Assembly (NCBI RefSeq): GCF_025311495.1
Contig: NZ_CP104398.1
Coordinates: 1 to 64,000, forward strand
Reading direction: 5' to 3'
Length of the DNA: 64,000 bases
Origin: Limosilactobacillus oris
Lineage (GTDB): Bacteria; Bacillota; Bacilli; Lactobacillales; Lactobacillaceae
Both the position numbers and the translations under genes were made by a program. Below are positions 45,808 through 54,759 of this stretch, piece after piece. The notes beneath the pieces were generated by a model. It saw nothing but the letters and a program-made list of their open reading frames with translations. It did not search any database and was not told the DNA's origin. How positions within the stretch are numbered: the first letter of the stretch is position 1; every line of letters starts with the position of its first letter.

Positions 45808-48603
45808 ATGCGGGTAAAAGATACGTTAAACCTGGGCCGGACCAAGTTTCCCATGCGGGGGAAGCTGCCGGTAACCGAAGCACAGCGTGAACAGCTGTGG
45901 GAAGAAAACCAAGTCTACCAGTTGCGGCAAAAGTTAAACGAGGGGAAGCCATCATTCGTGCTTCACGATGGCCCGCCATACGCTAACGGGAACATTCACA
46001 TCGGCCACGCGATGAACAAGATTTCTAAGGACTTCATCGTCCGCTACAAGTCGATGTCCGGCTACCGGGCACCGTACGTTCCCGGCTGGGATACCCACGG
46101 CCTGCCAATCGAACACCAGCTGACTAAGTCCGGTTACGACCGGAAGAAGATGTCAACGTCTGAATTCCGGGACCTCTGTCGCAAGTACGCCCTGGAACAA
46201 GTTGACAAGCAACGGACTGACTTCAAGCGGCTGGGGGTCAGCGGTGAATGGGATCACCCGTACTTAACCCTGGATAAGGAATTTGAAGCGGCGCAAATCC
46301 GGGTCTTTGGCGAATTTGCCAAGAAGGGGCTGCTCTATCAGGCGAAGAAGCCGGTTTACTGGTCATGGTCTTCGGAATCTGCACTGGCCGAAGCCGAAGT
46401 TGAATACCATGATGTTGTTGCTAAGACGGCTTTCTTTGCGGAACAGGTCAAGGATGGCAAGGGCATCCTTGATGACAACACCTACCTGGTTGTCTGGACG
46501 ACGACCCCGTGGACCGTTCCTGCTTCGGAAGCCGTAGCCGTTAACGGTAAGTTTGACTACTCCGTGGTGAAGCCGGCTAATGATGACCGTCAATTCGTTG
46601 TCGCTACCGACCTGCTCGACGGCGTGGCTGACAAACTGGGCTGGGAAGACTTTGAAGTGGTTAAGCACCTTTCCGGGAATGACCTGGACGGGATGGTTAC
46701 CAAGCACCCGTACATTGACCGCGACATTCTCGTGGGAACCGCGGACTACGTTACGGCCGATGCCGGGACTGGTCTGGTCCACACGGCGCCCGGCTATGGT
46801 GACGATGACTACCACTTCGGTTTGGAACACAACCTGCCAATCTTTGCACCGATCACTGACCAGGGGGTTCTGACTAAGGAAAACGGGGCCGACTTCGATG
46901 GCGTCTTCTACCAGGATGCCGATGACATCTCCCTGAAGAATCTGGAAGAAGCGGGTTCCCTGCTCCTGGAAGAACCGCTAAAGCACTCCTACCCATTTGA
47001 CTGGCGGACTAAGAAACCAATCATCTTCCGGGCGACCGACCAGTGGTTCGTTTCCATCGACAAGATGCGCCAGGACATCCTTGACGCGCTGGAAGAAGTT
47101 AACTACCAGCCGTCCTGGGGGAAGACGCGGCTGCGTAACATGATCAAGGACCGTGGCGACTGGGTAATTTCCCGGCAGCGGGTTTGGGGTGTGCCACTCC
47201 CAGTCTTCTATGCCGAGGATGGTACGCCAATCATGGAAGAGGAGACCATCAACCACGTGGCCGACCTCTTCGCTAAGTACGGTTCGAACGTCTGGTTTGA
47301 CCGTGATGCTAAGGACCTCTTGCCAGAAGGATACACCAACGAACACTCACCACACGGGAAGTTCACCAAGGAAACCGACATCATGGACGTGTGGTTCGAT
47401 TCTGGTTCTTCCCACCAGGGGGTATTGGCCGAACGGGACTACCTGACCTACCCAGCCGATCTCTACCTAGAAGGTTCCGACCAGTATCGTGGTTGGTTTA
47501 ACTCCAGCCTGATCACCAGTGTGGTTTGCTCCGGCAAGGCTCCATACAAGGGAATCGTTTCCCAAGGCTTTACCCTCGACAAGAAGGGGAAGAAGATGTC
47601 GAAGTCGATGGGGAATGTCATCGACCCGAACAAGGTAGTTAAGCAGATGGGGGCCGAAATTATCCGCCTCTGGGTCATGAGTGCTGATACCTCCGCCGAC
47701 GTCCGGGTTTCCATGGGAACCTTCCAACAGATTTCCGAAGCCTACCGGAAGCTGCGGAACACCTTCCGCTTCCTCTTGGCAAACACCGGCGACTTCAAGC
47801 CGACCGATGACACGGTTTCCTACGAGAAGCTGAACAGTGTCGACCAGTACATGCTGGTTAAACTCAACCACTTCTTGAAAGAAATGCGGGCCGACTTTGA
47901 CAATTACGACTTTCTGGATGCTTACAAGCTCCTAATCAACTTTGTCAACAACGACTTGTCCGCCTTCTACATGAACCTGGCCAAGGATGTCCTGTACATC
48001 GAACCAGCGGACTCCCATGCCCGTCGCTCCATGCAGACGGTCTTCTACAACATCCTGTTGACGATGGTCAAGCTGCTGACACCAATTCTGCCGCACACGA
48101 CCGAAGAAGTATGGGAATACATGGACGAACCAGAAGACTTTGTTCAGCTGACCGAAATTCCTGATCCCCAAACCTTCGCCAACGAAGCGGAACTGCTGGA
48201 ACAGTGGGACCGGTTCATGGACGTTCGTTCACACGTCCTGAAGGGGTTGGAAGAGGCCCGGAACGCTAAGCAAATTGGGAAGTCCCTGGAAGCCCAGGTG
48301 GACCTCTACCTCAGTGACCAGCAGCAACAGCTGTTGACGGACCTGGATGAGGACGTAGCCCTGCTACTGGGTGTTTCCTCATTGCACATTCACCCACTGG
48401 CAGAGGCACCAGCGGATGCGGCTAAGTACGACGATGGGGTGGCCGTCAAGGTTTCCCCTGCTGTCGGCGAAACTTGTGCACGCTGCCGGATGGTCAAGGA
48501 AGACGTCGGTAGTGACGACGCCTACCCGATGCTCTGTGCCCGGTGTGCGAAGATTGTCCGGGACAACTTCCCTGAGACGGTCGAAGAAGGGCTCGAAAAG
48601 TAA
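45808..48603 (+). CDS. ileS: Isoleucyl-tRNA synthetase, 931 aa
   Basis: Class I synthetase: HIGH (HIGH at residues 64-67), CP1 editing domain with [19 protein letters not shown] at 596-600, anticodon domain, and the C-terminal zinc site [10 protein letters not shown]...CARCAKIV. The in-frame ATG at 45784 lies upstream of the GAAAGGAG ribosome-binding site, so I start at 45808. Expression is set by the T-box leader. A terminator hairpin follows at 48665. Confidence 0.98.
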   Translation: MRVKDTLNLGRTKFPMRGKLPVTEAQREQLWEENQVYQLRQKLNEGKPSFVLHDGPPYANGNIHIGHAMNKISKDFIVRYKSMSGYRAPYVPGWDTHGLPIEHQLTKSGYDRKKMSTSEFRDLCRKYALEQVDKQRTDFKRLGVSGEWDHPYLTLDKEFEAAQIRVFGEFAKKGLLYQAKKPVYWSWSSESALAEAEVEYHDVVAKTAFFAEQVKDGKGILDDNTYLVVWTTTPWTVPASEAVAVNGKFDYSVVKPANDDRQFVVATDLLDGVADKLGWEDFEVVKHLSGNDLDGMVTKHPYIDRDILVGTADYVTADAGTGLVHTAPGYGDDDYHFGLEHNLPIFAPITDQGVLTKENGADFDGVFYQDADDISLKNLEEAGSLLLEEPLKHSYPFDWRTKKPIIFRATDQWFVSIDKMRQDILDALEEVNYQPSWGKTRLRNMIKDRGDWVISRQRVWGVPLPVFYAEDGTPIMEEETINHVADLFAKYGSNVWFDRDAKDLLPEGYTNEHSPHGKFTKETDIMDVWFDSGSSHQGVLAERDYLTYPADLYLEGSDQYRGWFNSSLITSVVCSGKAPYKGIVSQGFTLDKKGKKMSKSMGNVIDPNKVVKQMGAEIIRLWVMSADTSADVRVSMGTFQQISEAYRKLRNTFRFLLANTGDFKPTDDTVSYEKLNSVDQYMLVKLNHFLKEMRADFDNYDFLDAYKLLINFVNNDLSAFYMNLAKDVLYIEPADSHARRSMQTVFYNILLTMVKLLTPILPHTTEEVWEYMDEPEDFVQLTEIPDPQTFANEAELLEQWDRFMDVRSHVLKGLEEARNAKQIGKSLEAQVDLYLSDQQQQLLTDLDEDVALLLGVSSLHIHPLAEAPADAAKYDDGVAVKVSPAVGETCARCRMVKEDVGSDDAYPMLCARCAKIVRDNFPETVEEGLEK

Positions 48604-48664
48604 AATTTATTTATAATCAAAGCCAGATAGTGGTCAATCGATGACAGAAAAATTCTGGCGGTGT

Positions 48665-48701
48665 AAAATACCAAGTGACGCTTGTTGCTTGGTATTTTAT
48701 T
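48665..48701 (+). terminator. Hairpin ending ileS, directly before the csp ribosome-binding site
   Basis: AAAATACCAAG (48665-48675) and CTTGGTATTTT (48688-48698), perfect 11-bp stem. The T-run lies in the 3' arm and continues as ATTTAG. The AGTAGGTG of the cold-shock gene begins at about 48703. Confidence 0.75.
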
Positions 48702-48715
48702 TAGTAGGTGAAAAC

Positions 48716-48919
48716 ATGCTTGAAGGTAAGGTAAAGAGCTTTGATGAGCAAAAGGGCTGGGGATTTATTACTGTGCCCCACGAAGGCGAAATCTTTGTTC
48801 ATTATAGCGGGATCGAGGGCCAGCACCGGCGAGTTCTTCATCCCGACGACCGGGTTTCCCTGGTAATTGTGCAGGGCAGGCGGGGACCCCAGGCGGCCCA
48901 TGTCCGGATTCTACACTAA
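48716..48919 (+). CDS. Cold-shock domain protein, 67 aa
   Basis: OB-fold nucleic-acid chaperone: MLEGKVKSFDEQKGWGFITV (RNP1 with Trp instead of the usual Phe: KGWGFI) and EIFVHYSGI (RNP2). The C-terminal part VVxxxxGRRGPQAAHVRI is more divergent than in CspA. ATG at 48716 is preceded by AGTAGGTGAAAAC; the frame extends upstream through the ileS terminator but without support. Its leader therefore contains or abuts the hairpin at 48665-48698. A TATAAT at 48612-48617 without clear -35 might start a separate mRNA. Confidence 0.88.
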   Translation: MLEGKVKSFDEQKGWGFITVPHEGEIFVHYSGIEGQHRRVLHPDDRVSLVIVQGRRGPQAAHVRILH

Positions 48920-48931
48920 GGAGGAAAGAGG

Positions 48932-49486
48932 ATGCAGTTTGAAGAAAAGCCGGTTAGCAGCAAGACGGTTTTTAAGGGCCACTTGATTGAAGTGGAGGTT
49001 CAGCAGGTTCAGACGCCGCACGGGCAACTGGCCCAGCGGGAGATTGTCCACCATGCGCCGGCCGTAGCTTTACTAGCGCTAACCGATGACCACCAGATGC
49101 TGCTGGAGAAACAGTGGCGGGCGCCCATTGCGAAAACCACCTTGGAAATCCCTGCTGGCAAGGTTGATTCACGCGACCAGGCGAGTGCTGACCATGCTGC
49201 CGTTCGCGAATTGAATGAGGAGACCCGTTATCAAGCAGCAAGCCTGACTAAGCTCTCCGGCTTCTACACTTCGGTGGGCTGTATGGACGAATATATGACC
49301 CTTTACTTAGCAACCGGTTTGCGGCCGGTCGACCACGAACTGCCCCAGGATGCCGATGAACAGCTCGCCTTGCAAATGGTGACCTTAGACCAGGCCCTGG
49401 CGATGATCGACCGGGGCGAGATTGAAGACGCTAAGACTATTATGGCAATTTACTACTGGCGGGGGATGAACAATGATGGCAGATAA
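48932..49486 (+). CDS. nudF: Nudix hydrolase, ADP-ribose pyrophosphatase type, 184 aa
   Basis: Fits the NudF/ADP-ribose pyrophosphatase group: N-terminal swap region, EIPAGKVD and RELNEETRY of the Nudix box, and a FYTSVGCMDEYMTLYLAT strand. The box is slightly irregular: between the Gly and REL there are two more residues than the consensus and the first Glu is replaced, though the REXXEE core that binds metal is intact. Probably splits ADP-ribose to AMP and ribose-5-phosphate. It overlaps the next small gene by 14 bases. Confidence 0.87.
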   Translation: MQFEEKPVSSKTVFKGHLIEVEVQQVQTPHGQLAQREIVHHAPAVALLALTDDHQMLLEKQWRAPIAKTTLEIPAGKVDSRDQASADHAAVRELNEETRYQAASLTKLSGFYTSVGCMDEYMTLYLATGLRPVDHELPQDADEQLALQMVTLDQALAMIDRGEIEDAKTIMAIYYWRGMNNDGR

Positions 49487-49760
49487 CAAACAGTCCTTTG
49501 ATGAGCAACCACTGTCCCGGCGTGAATACCGTGAACAGCTTGCTCGTCAGCAGCGCCAGGGGACAAGTGCCCGCCCAGCAGATACTGAGCCGCCTCTTCA
49601 GGACTCACCGGAGATGGGCCGGCGGCAGTTTGCAAGCGAGCACCAGCAGCTGACCGCTGAACAGAAAACGGCGGTGCTAAGGAGAAAACTAAATATTGCA
49701 ATCGTCGCCCTACTAGCGGCGATTATTGCTGTGTACTTAATTTTATTTTTTGTAGGTTAA
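49473..49760 (+). CDS. Small tail-anchored membrane protein, 95 aa, unrecognised
   Basis: About 70 hydrophilic residues rich in Gln, Arg and Glu (LSRREYREQLARQQRQG...), then one C-terminal helix (LNIAIVALLAAIIAVYLILFFV) ending at the last residue, so a tail-anchored cytoplasmic protein. Start ATG 49473 or 49476, inside nudF; translationally coupled. It lies 14 bases before mtnN. I know similar small proteins at this place in other lactobacilli, but no function. Confidence 0.78.
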   Translation: MMADNKQSFDEQPLSRREYREQLARQQRQGTSARPADTEPPLQDSPEMGRRQFASEHQQLTAEQKTAVLRRKLNIAIVALLAAIIAVYLILFFVG

Positions 49761-49774
49761 AGAGGAGTGGAAAA

Positions 49775-50470
49775 ATGCGATTTGGAATTATCTGCGCGAT
49801 GCCAGAAGAAATTAAGGAACTGAAGGCGCAATTAACGAACGAAAGTACGAAGCAGATTGGTGGCAAGGACTACTACTTTGGTCAGATCAGCGGCCAAGAC
49901 GTGGTGCTGGTCGAATCTGGAATTGGCAAGGTCGAAGCCGGAATCACCACTGAACACCTCATTACCGATTGCGGCGCCGACGTGGTAATTAACTCTGGCT
50001 CTGCTGGCGGCATTGGCGATGGTCTTCACGTGGGGGATGTCGTAATTTCCACGGCAACGGCCTATCACGACGTTGACGCGACGGCCTTTGACTACCAGTA
50101 CGGTCAGTTGCCAGGCAAGGAACCCAGTTTTGCCGCCTCAAAGAAGTGGGGGGACGCCCTCGCCAAGGCTGGTGAGCAGACTGGCTTGACGGTCAAGCAG
50201 GGCCTGATTGTTTCCGGTGACCAGTTCATCGCCAGTCAAGACGCCATCAAACAAATCTTAGCCCACTTCCCAGATGCCCTCTCCAGTGAAATGGAAGGGG
50301 CCGCGGTCGGTCAGGTAGCCACTGACCACCAGGTACCGTACGTGGTGGTCCGGGCAATGTCCGACACCGGGGATGAAGAGGCCGGAGTCAGCTTTGACGA
50401 GTTTATCATCGAGGCCGGCAAGCGGTCGGCGGCAATGCTGCTGCAGCTTTTTAAGGACCTTGCAGCTTAG
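49775..50470 (+). CDS. mtnN: 5'-methylthioadenosine/S-adenosylhomocysteine nucleosidase, 231 aa
   Basis: Cleaves adenine from MTA and SAH, part of SAM by-product recycling and AI-2 precursor formation. Family marks: GIICAMPEEIKEL (Glu near residue 10), VINSGSAGGIGDGLHVGDVVIS, GLIVSGDQFIAS, SEMEGAAVGQVA and the catalytic Asp in AMSDTGDEEA. Usual length of ~230. Confidence 0.96.
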   Translation: MRFGIICAMPEEIKELKAQLTNESTKQIGGKDYYFGQISGQDVVLVESGIGKVEAGITTEHLITDCGADVVINSGSAGGIGDGLHVGDVVISTATAYHDVDATAFDYQYGQLPGKEPSFAASKKWGDALAKAGEQTGLTVKQGLIVSGDQFIASQDAIKQILAHFPDALSSEMEGAAVGQVATDHQVPYVVVRAMSDTGDEEAGVSFDEFIIEAGKRSAAMLLQLFKDLAA

Positions 50471-50487
50471 AGAAAGGAACGGGACTG

Positions 50488-51651
50488 ATGAAGGAGATAT
50501 ACTTGGATAATGCGGCCACGACGCCGATGACGCCGGCCGTAATCGATGAGATGACCACCCAGATGAAGGAGAGCTGGGGGAATGCCTCCACGGGTTATTC
50601 CTATGGTCGGGAAGCTAAATTAGTACTGGAAAATAGCCGGCACGTCTTAGCCCAAAGCATCAACGCTGATGATAACGAAATTGTCCTGACCAGCGGGGGA
50701 ACCGAGGGTGATAACACCGCGATTATTCAGACGGCCATGACCCGGCAAAATTTGGGTAAGCACATCATCACCACCGCCATTGAACACGAGGCCGTGCTCA
50801 AACCCCTGCATTATCTGGAAGAACAGGGTTTTGAGGTCACCTACCTGCCCGTCGACGAGAACGGGAATATTTCACTGGATGAATTCAAGGCAGCCCTGCG
50901 TGACGATACGATCCTGGTTACAATCATGTCAGGTAACAACGAAGTGGGCAGCCGGATGCCGATTCACGAAATTGGTGAAATCTTAAAGGACCACGAGGCC
51001 TGGTTCCACACGGACGCGGTGCAAACCTATGGCCTGCTGCCGATTGACGTCAAACGGGACCACATCGACCTCCTGTCAACTTCGGCCCATAAGCTTAACG
51101 GACCGAAGATGATGGGCTTCCTCTACCGGCGGGATGGCATCAACTTCCCGAGCTACCTCAAGGGTGGCGACCAGGAAACCAAACGGCGAGCCGGGACGGA
51201 AAACGTGCCAGCGGTGGCGGCCTTTGCCAAGGCGGTCACTATTGACAGTCCTGAGGAGAAACAGGCCCGGCGGGAGCGGTTCTACCACTTCAAGCAGAAA
51301 ATTGTCCAGGGACTGACCGAAAACGGGATTGACTTTGCGGTTAACGGTGAAATCAAGCCGGATAACCTCAACCAAATCTTGAATATCTGGTTCAAGGGAA
51401 TTTCCACCTACATCATGCAGACCGACCTCGATCTGGCTGGTATTGCCGTTTCCGGTGGCTCGGCATGTACCGCCGGAAGCATCGAACCTTCCCATGTGTT
51501 AACGGCAATGTTTGGAGCGGATAGTCCCCGGATTAGCGAGTCCATCCGAATCAGCTTTGGCGCCCTCAATACCGAAGAGGACGTTGATAAGCTGATTGCG
51601 GCAATTGTCAAGATTGTTAACCAACTCAAGCAGGCAAAGGAGGCTGACTAG
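50488..51651 (+). CDS. Cysteine desulfurase (IscS/NifS family), 387 aa
   Basis: PLP enzyme taking sulfur from cysteine. N-terminal IYLDNAATTPMTP, PLP lysine K202 in SAHKLNGPK, and the sulfur-accepting loop SGGSACTAGS with C327. No iscU or suf genes are near; it lies one small gene upstream of mnmA. In Bacilli a dedicated desulfurase (YrvO) supplies MnmA for 2-thiouridine, and that is the likely role here, alongside possible general sulfur supply. Confidence 0.93.
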   Translation: MKEIYLDNAATTPMTPAVIDEMTTQMKESWGNASTGYSYGREAKLVLENSRHVLAQSINADDNEIVLTSGGTEGDNTAIIQTAMTRQNLGKHIITTAIEHEAVLKPLHYLEEQGFEVTYLPVDENGNISLDEFKAALRDDTILVTIMSGNNEVGSRMPIHEIGEILKDHEAWFHTDAVQTYGLLPIDVKRDHIDLLSTSAHKLNGPKMMGFLYRRDGINFPSYLKGGDQETKRRAGTENVPAVAAFAKAVTIDSPEEKQARRERFYHFKQKIVQGLTENGIDFAVNGEIKPDNLNQILNIWFKGISTYIMQTDLDLAGIAVSGGSACTAGSIEPSHVLTAMFGADSPRISESIRISFGALNTEEDVDKLIAAIVKIVNQLKQAKEAD

Positions 51652-51652
51652 G

Positions 51653-52003
51653 ATGGAATTTACTAAGAGCGTTCGCTTACCGGGTGAACAGGATACCTAT
51701 ACGTTAAGTCCAGAAGTAAAGAAGTATACGCTGACCGACCTGGGCTTTGAGGAAACCCGGCGGGGCAACTTTGAATACAAGGGGAGCCTTGACACTGACA
51801 ACCCCTTTAAGCCGGTTGCCCGTCTGCGTATTTTAATTAACGCTGACCTGACGGGCTTTAAGATGGAGACCGTGACGGGCAATGGTGCCCGGCGGATTAA
51901 CATCTTTACCCACCAGCGGGCAGCAGAATTTGTCGAACAGTATCACTTTATTTTAGATGAAATGCTCAAAAGAAAGGTCTTCATTAGTACGCGGACGGAT
52001 TAA
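51653..52003 (+). CDS. DUF1831 family protein, 116 aa
   Basis: Small soluble protein (MEFTKSVRLPGEQDTYTLSP...) of the DUF1831 family typical of lactobacilli, always near the cysteine desulfurase and mnmA genes. ATG at 51653 follows AAAGGAGG inside the end of the desulfurase gene; the longer open frame to 51596 is not supported. A helper role in sulfur transfer is suggested only by context; it contains no cysteine, which argues against it being a sulfur carrier. Confidence 0.83.
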   Translation: MEFTKSVRLPGEQDTYTLSPEVKKYTLTDLGFEETRRGNFEYKGSLDTDNPFKPVARLRILINADLTGFKMETVTGNGARRINIFTHQRAAEFVEQYHFILDEMLKRKVFISTRTD

Positions 52004-52107
52004 AATCTGTGCAGCGACTGGTGGACTTTGGTACAATAGGCAATACTGGATGCATGCGACCTTCAATCGTAGATTATTCCAGAATCTATTTGAAATGATG
52101 GTGATAA

Positions 52108-53244
<1,137 letters not shown>

Positions 53245-53273
53245 CCATTAGCAACATATTACTGGGGAGAACA

Positions 53274-53304
53274 GCGGGGCAGAACTGTCAGGGCTGCCCG
53301 TTTT
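53274..53304 (+). terminator. Terminator of mnmA
   Basis: GCGGGGCAG (53274-53282) pairs with CTGCCCG (53294-53300), with one bulged G, followed by TTTTCC. Confidence 0.7.
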
Positions 53305-53392
53305 CCTCCCGGCATACATATTCGAAAAAACAAGAGTGAACAATTATAATTTTTTCTGGTAAGATATTAATTAAAAAGGTCTGCGATAGATA

Positions 53393-54049
53393 ATGACAAA
53401 AGTGTACTTGATTCGTCATGGAAAAACTGAATGGAACCTTGAGTCGCGCTACCAGGGGGCGCACGGTGATTCGCCCTTGCTGGCGACTAGCTACCAGGAA
53501 ATCAACCTGCTGGCGGATTCTCTGCGGGATGTACGGTTTGCCCATGCCTATGCTAGTCCGTTGAAGCGGGCACGGGTGACCGCCCAAAAGCTGCTCGACC
53601 GGTTGGAACAGCCAGTTCGGCTGACTATTGACAGCCGGTTAATGGAGTTCAACCTCGGGAAAATGGAGGGGATGCACTTCGCGGATGTAGCGGAGAAGTG
53701 GCCGGAAGCGCTCCATAACTTCCGTCATCACCCGGACCAGTATGACGAACGGGTAACCGGGAGCGAGAGCTTTGCTCAGGTAATTACCCGGGTCGGTTCC
53801 GCAATCAAGGAGTATTGCCGGCTCAACCCTGCTGCTAACATCCTGGTGGTGTCACACGGCGCGGCTCTGAACGCTACGATCAACGCCCTGATTGGGACGC
53901 CGTTGCCGCACCTGAAAGACCGTGGTGGCTTGAGCAATACTTCCACGACTATCTTGTCGACCAGTGACGCAGAGCACTTCGAGCTGGAGTGCTGGAATGA
54001 TACTTCCTATTTGCACAAGACAAGACTGGACCCAACCGATACCATTTAA
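53393..54049 (+). CDS. Histidine phosphatase family protein, 218 aa
   Basis: Phosphoglycerate-mutase-like fold: N-terminal VYLIRHGKTEWN (catalytic His9), YASPLKRARVTAQ, LMEFNLGKMEGM (proton donor region), and VVSHGAALNATINAL (second His). Such proteins are broad phosphatases more often than mutases; substrate unknown. An extended -10 (TGG-TAAGAT at about 53357-53365) lies 30 bases before the ATG. It is followed within 13 bases by the TPR gene. Confidence 0.88.
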   Translation: MTKVYLIRHGKTEWNLESRYQGAHGDSPLLATSYQEINLLADSLRDVRFAHAYASPLKRARVTAQKLLDRLEQPVRLTIDSRLMEFNLGKMEGMHFADVAEKWPEALHNFRHHPDQYDERVTGSESFAQVITRVGSAIKEYCRLNPAANILVVSHGAALNATINALIGTPLPHLKDRGGLSNTSTTILSTSDAEHFELECWNDTSYLHKTRLDPTDTI

Positions 54050-54062
54050 TGAGGTGATTGTG

Positions 54063-54740
54063 ATGAATAACGAAGAATTTCAAGCAAAGCAAAAACGGGA
54101 AACCGAAAAACTGGTTCACAAGCTGATCCGCGCAATTGACGAACATCCTGAGAAGGTCAATAACTATTACGATCTGGGCTCTTTGCTGACCCGGTTAAAT
54201 GACTACCAACAGGCCGAAGAATTATTCATGAAGGCCCTGGGGATCTTCGAAGCTAAGAAGGACCAGGCAGCGATTGACCTGTTGAACTACGGCCTTGGGA
54301 ACCTTTACTACGAGGTTGGCAAGACTGACGCGGCAATCAAACTCTACAACAAGATTGGGGACCCCAAGATTAAGGCGGATTCCTACTTAATGCTGGCCCA
54401 GAGCTATATGAAGAAGGGGCAGTATAAGCAGGCAGTGGCCTATGGGGTAACAGCCCATGAACTACGCCCAGCTGACCCAGCCATCAACCAGGTCTTAGGG
54501 GATTCCCTGCTGGCTCTCGGCGAATTCACTGCGGCTAAGAAGTACTATGACGTAATCTTACAGCGCCATCCTGGACGGGCAGATACCCAGTTTAACCGGG
54601 GCATCGTGGCAATGGTCTTGGGGGAGCCCTATCAGGACTACCTGACCCAGGCACAGCAGCTTGACCCTGCTTATTACAAGAAGAGTGAGCAGCGCCTGGC
54701 AGAGATCGAAAAGACCTTGCAAGCAACGAAAAAGAAATAG
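54063..54740 (+). CDS. Tetratricopeptide repeat protein, 225 aa
   Basis: Almost entirely helical TPR units, e.g. NNYYDLGSLLTRLNDYQQAEELFMKALGIFE and SYLMLAQSYMKKGQYKQAVAYGVTAHEL, about five repeats from residue 35. Probably a protein-protein scaffold in the cytoplasm; the partner is unknown. The ATG at 54063 follows GAGGTGATTGTG; the open frame upstream overlaps the phosphatase gene. Constant neighbour of recD2 in lactobacilli, 19 bases downstream. Confidence 0.87.
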   Translation: MNNEEFQAKQKRETEKLVHKLIRAIDEHPEKVNNYYDLGSLLTRLNDYQQAEELFMKALGIFEAKKDQAAIDLLNYGLGNLYYEVGKTDAAIKLYNKIGDPKIKADSYLMLAQSYMKKGQYKQAVAYGVTAHELRPADPAINQVLGDSLLALGEFTAAKKYYDVILQRHPGRADTQFNRGIVAMVLGEPYQDYLTQAQQLDPAYYKKSEQRLAEIEKTLQATKKK

Positions 54741-54759
54741 ATTGGAAAGGATGACTTCA

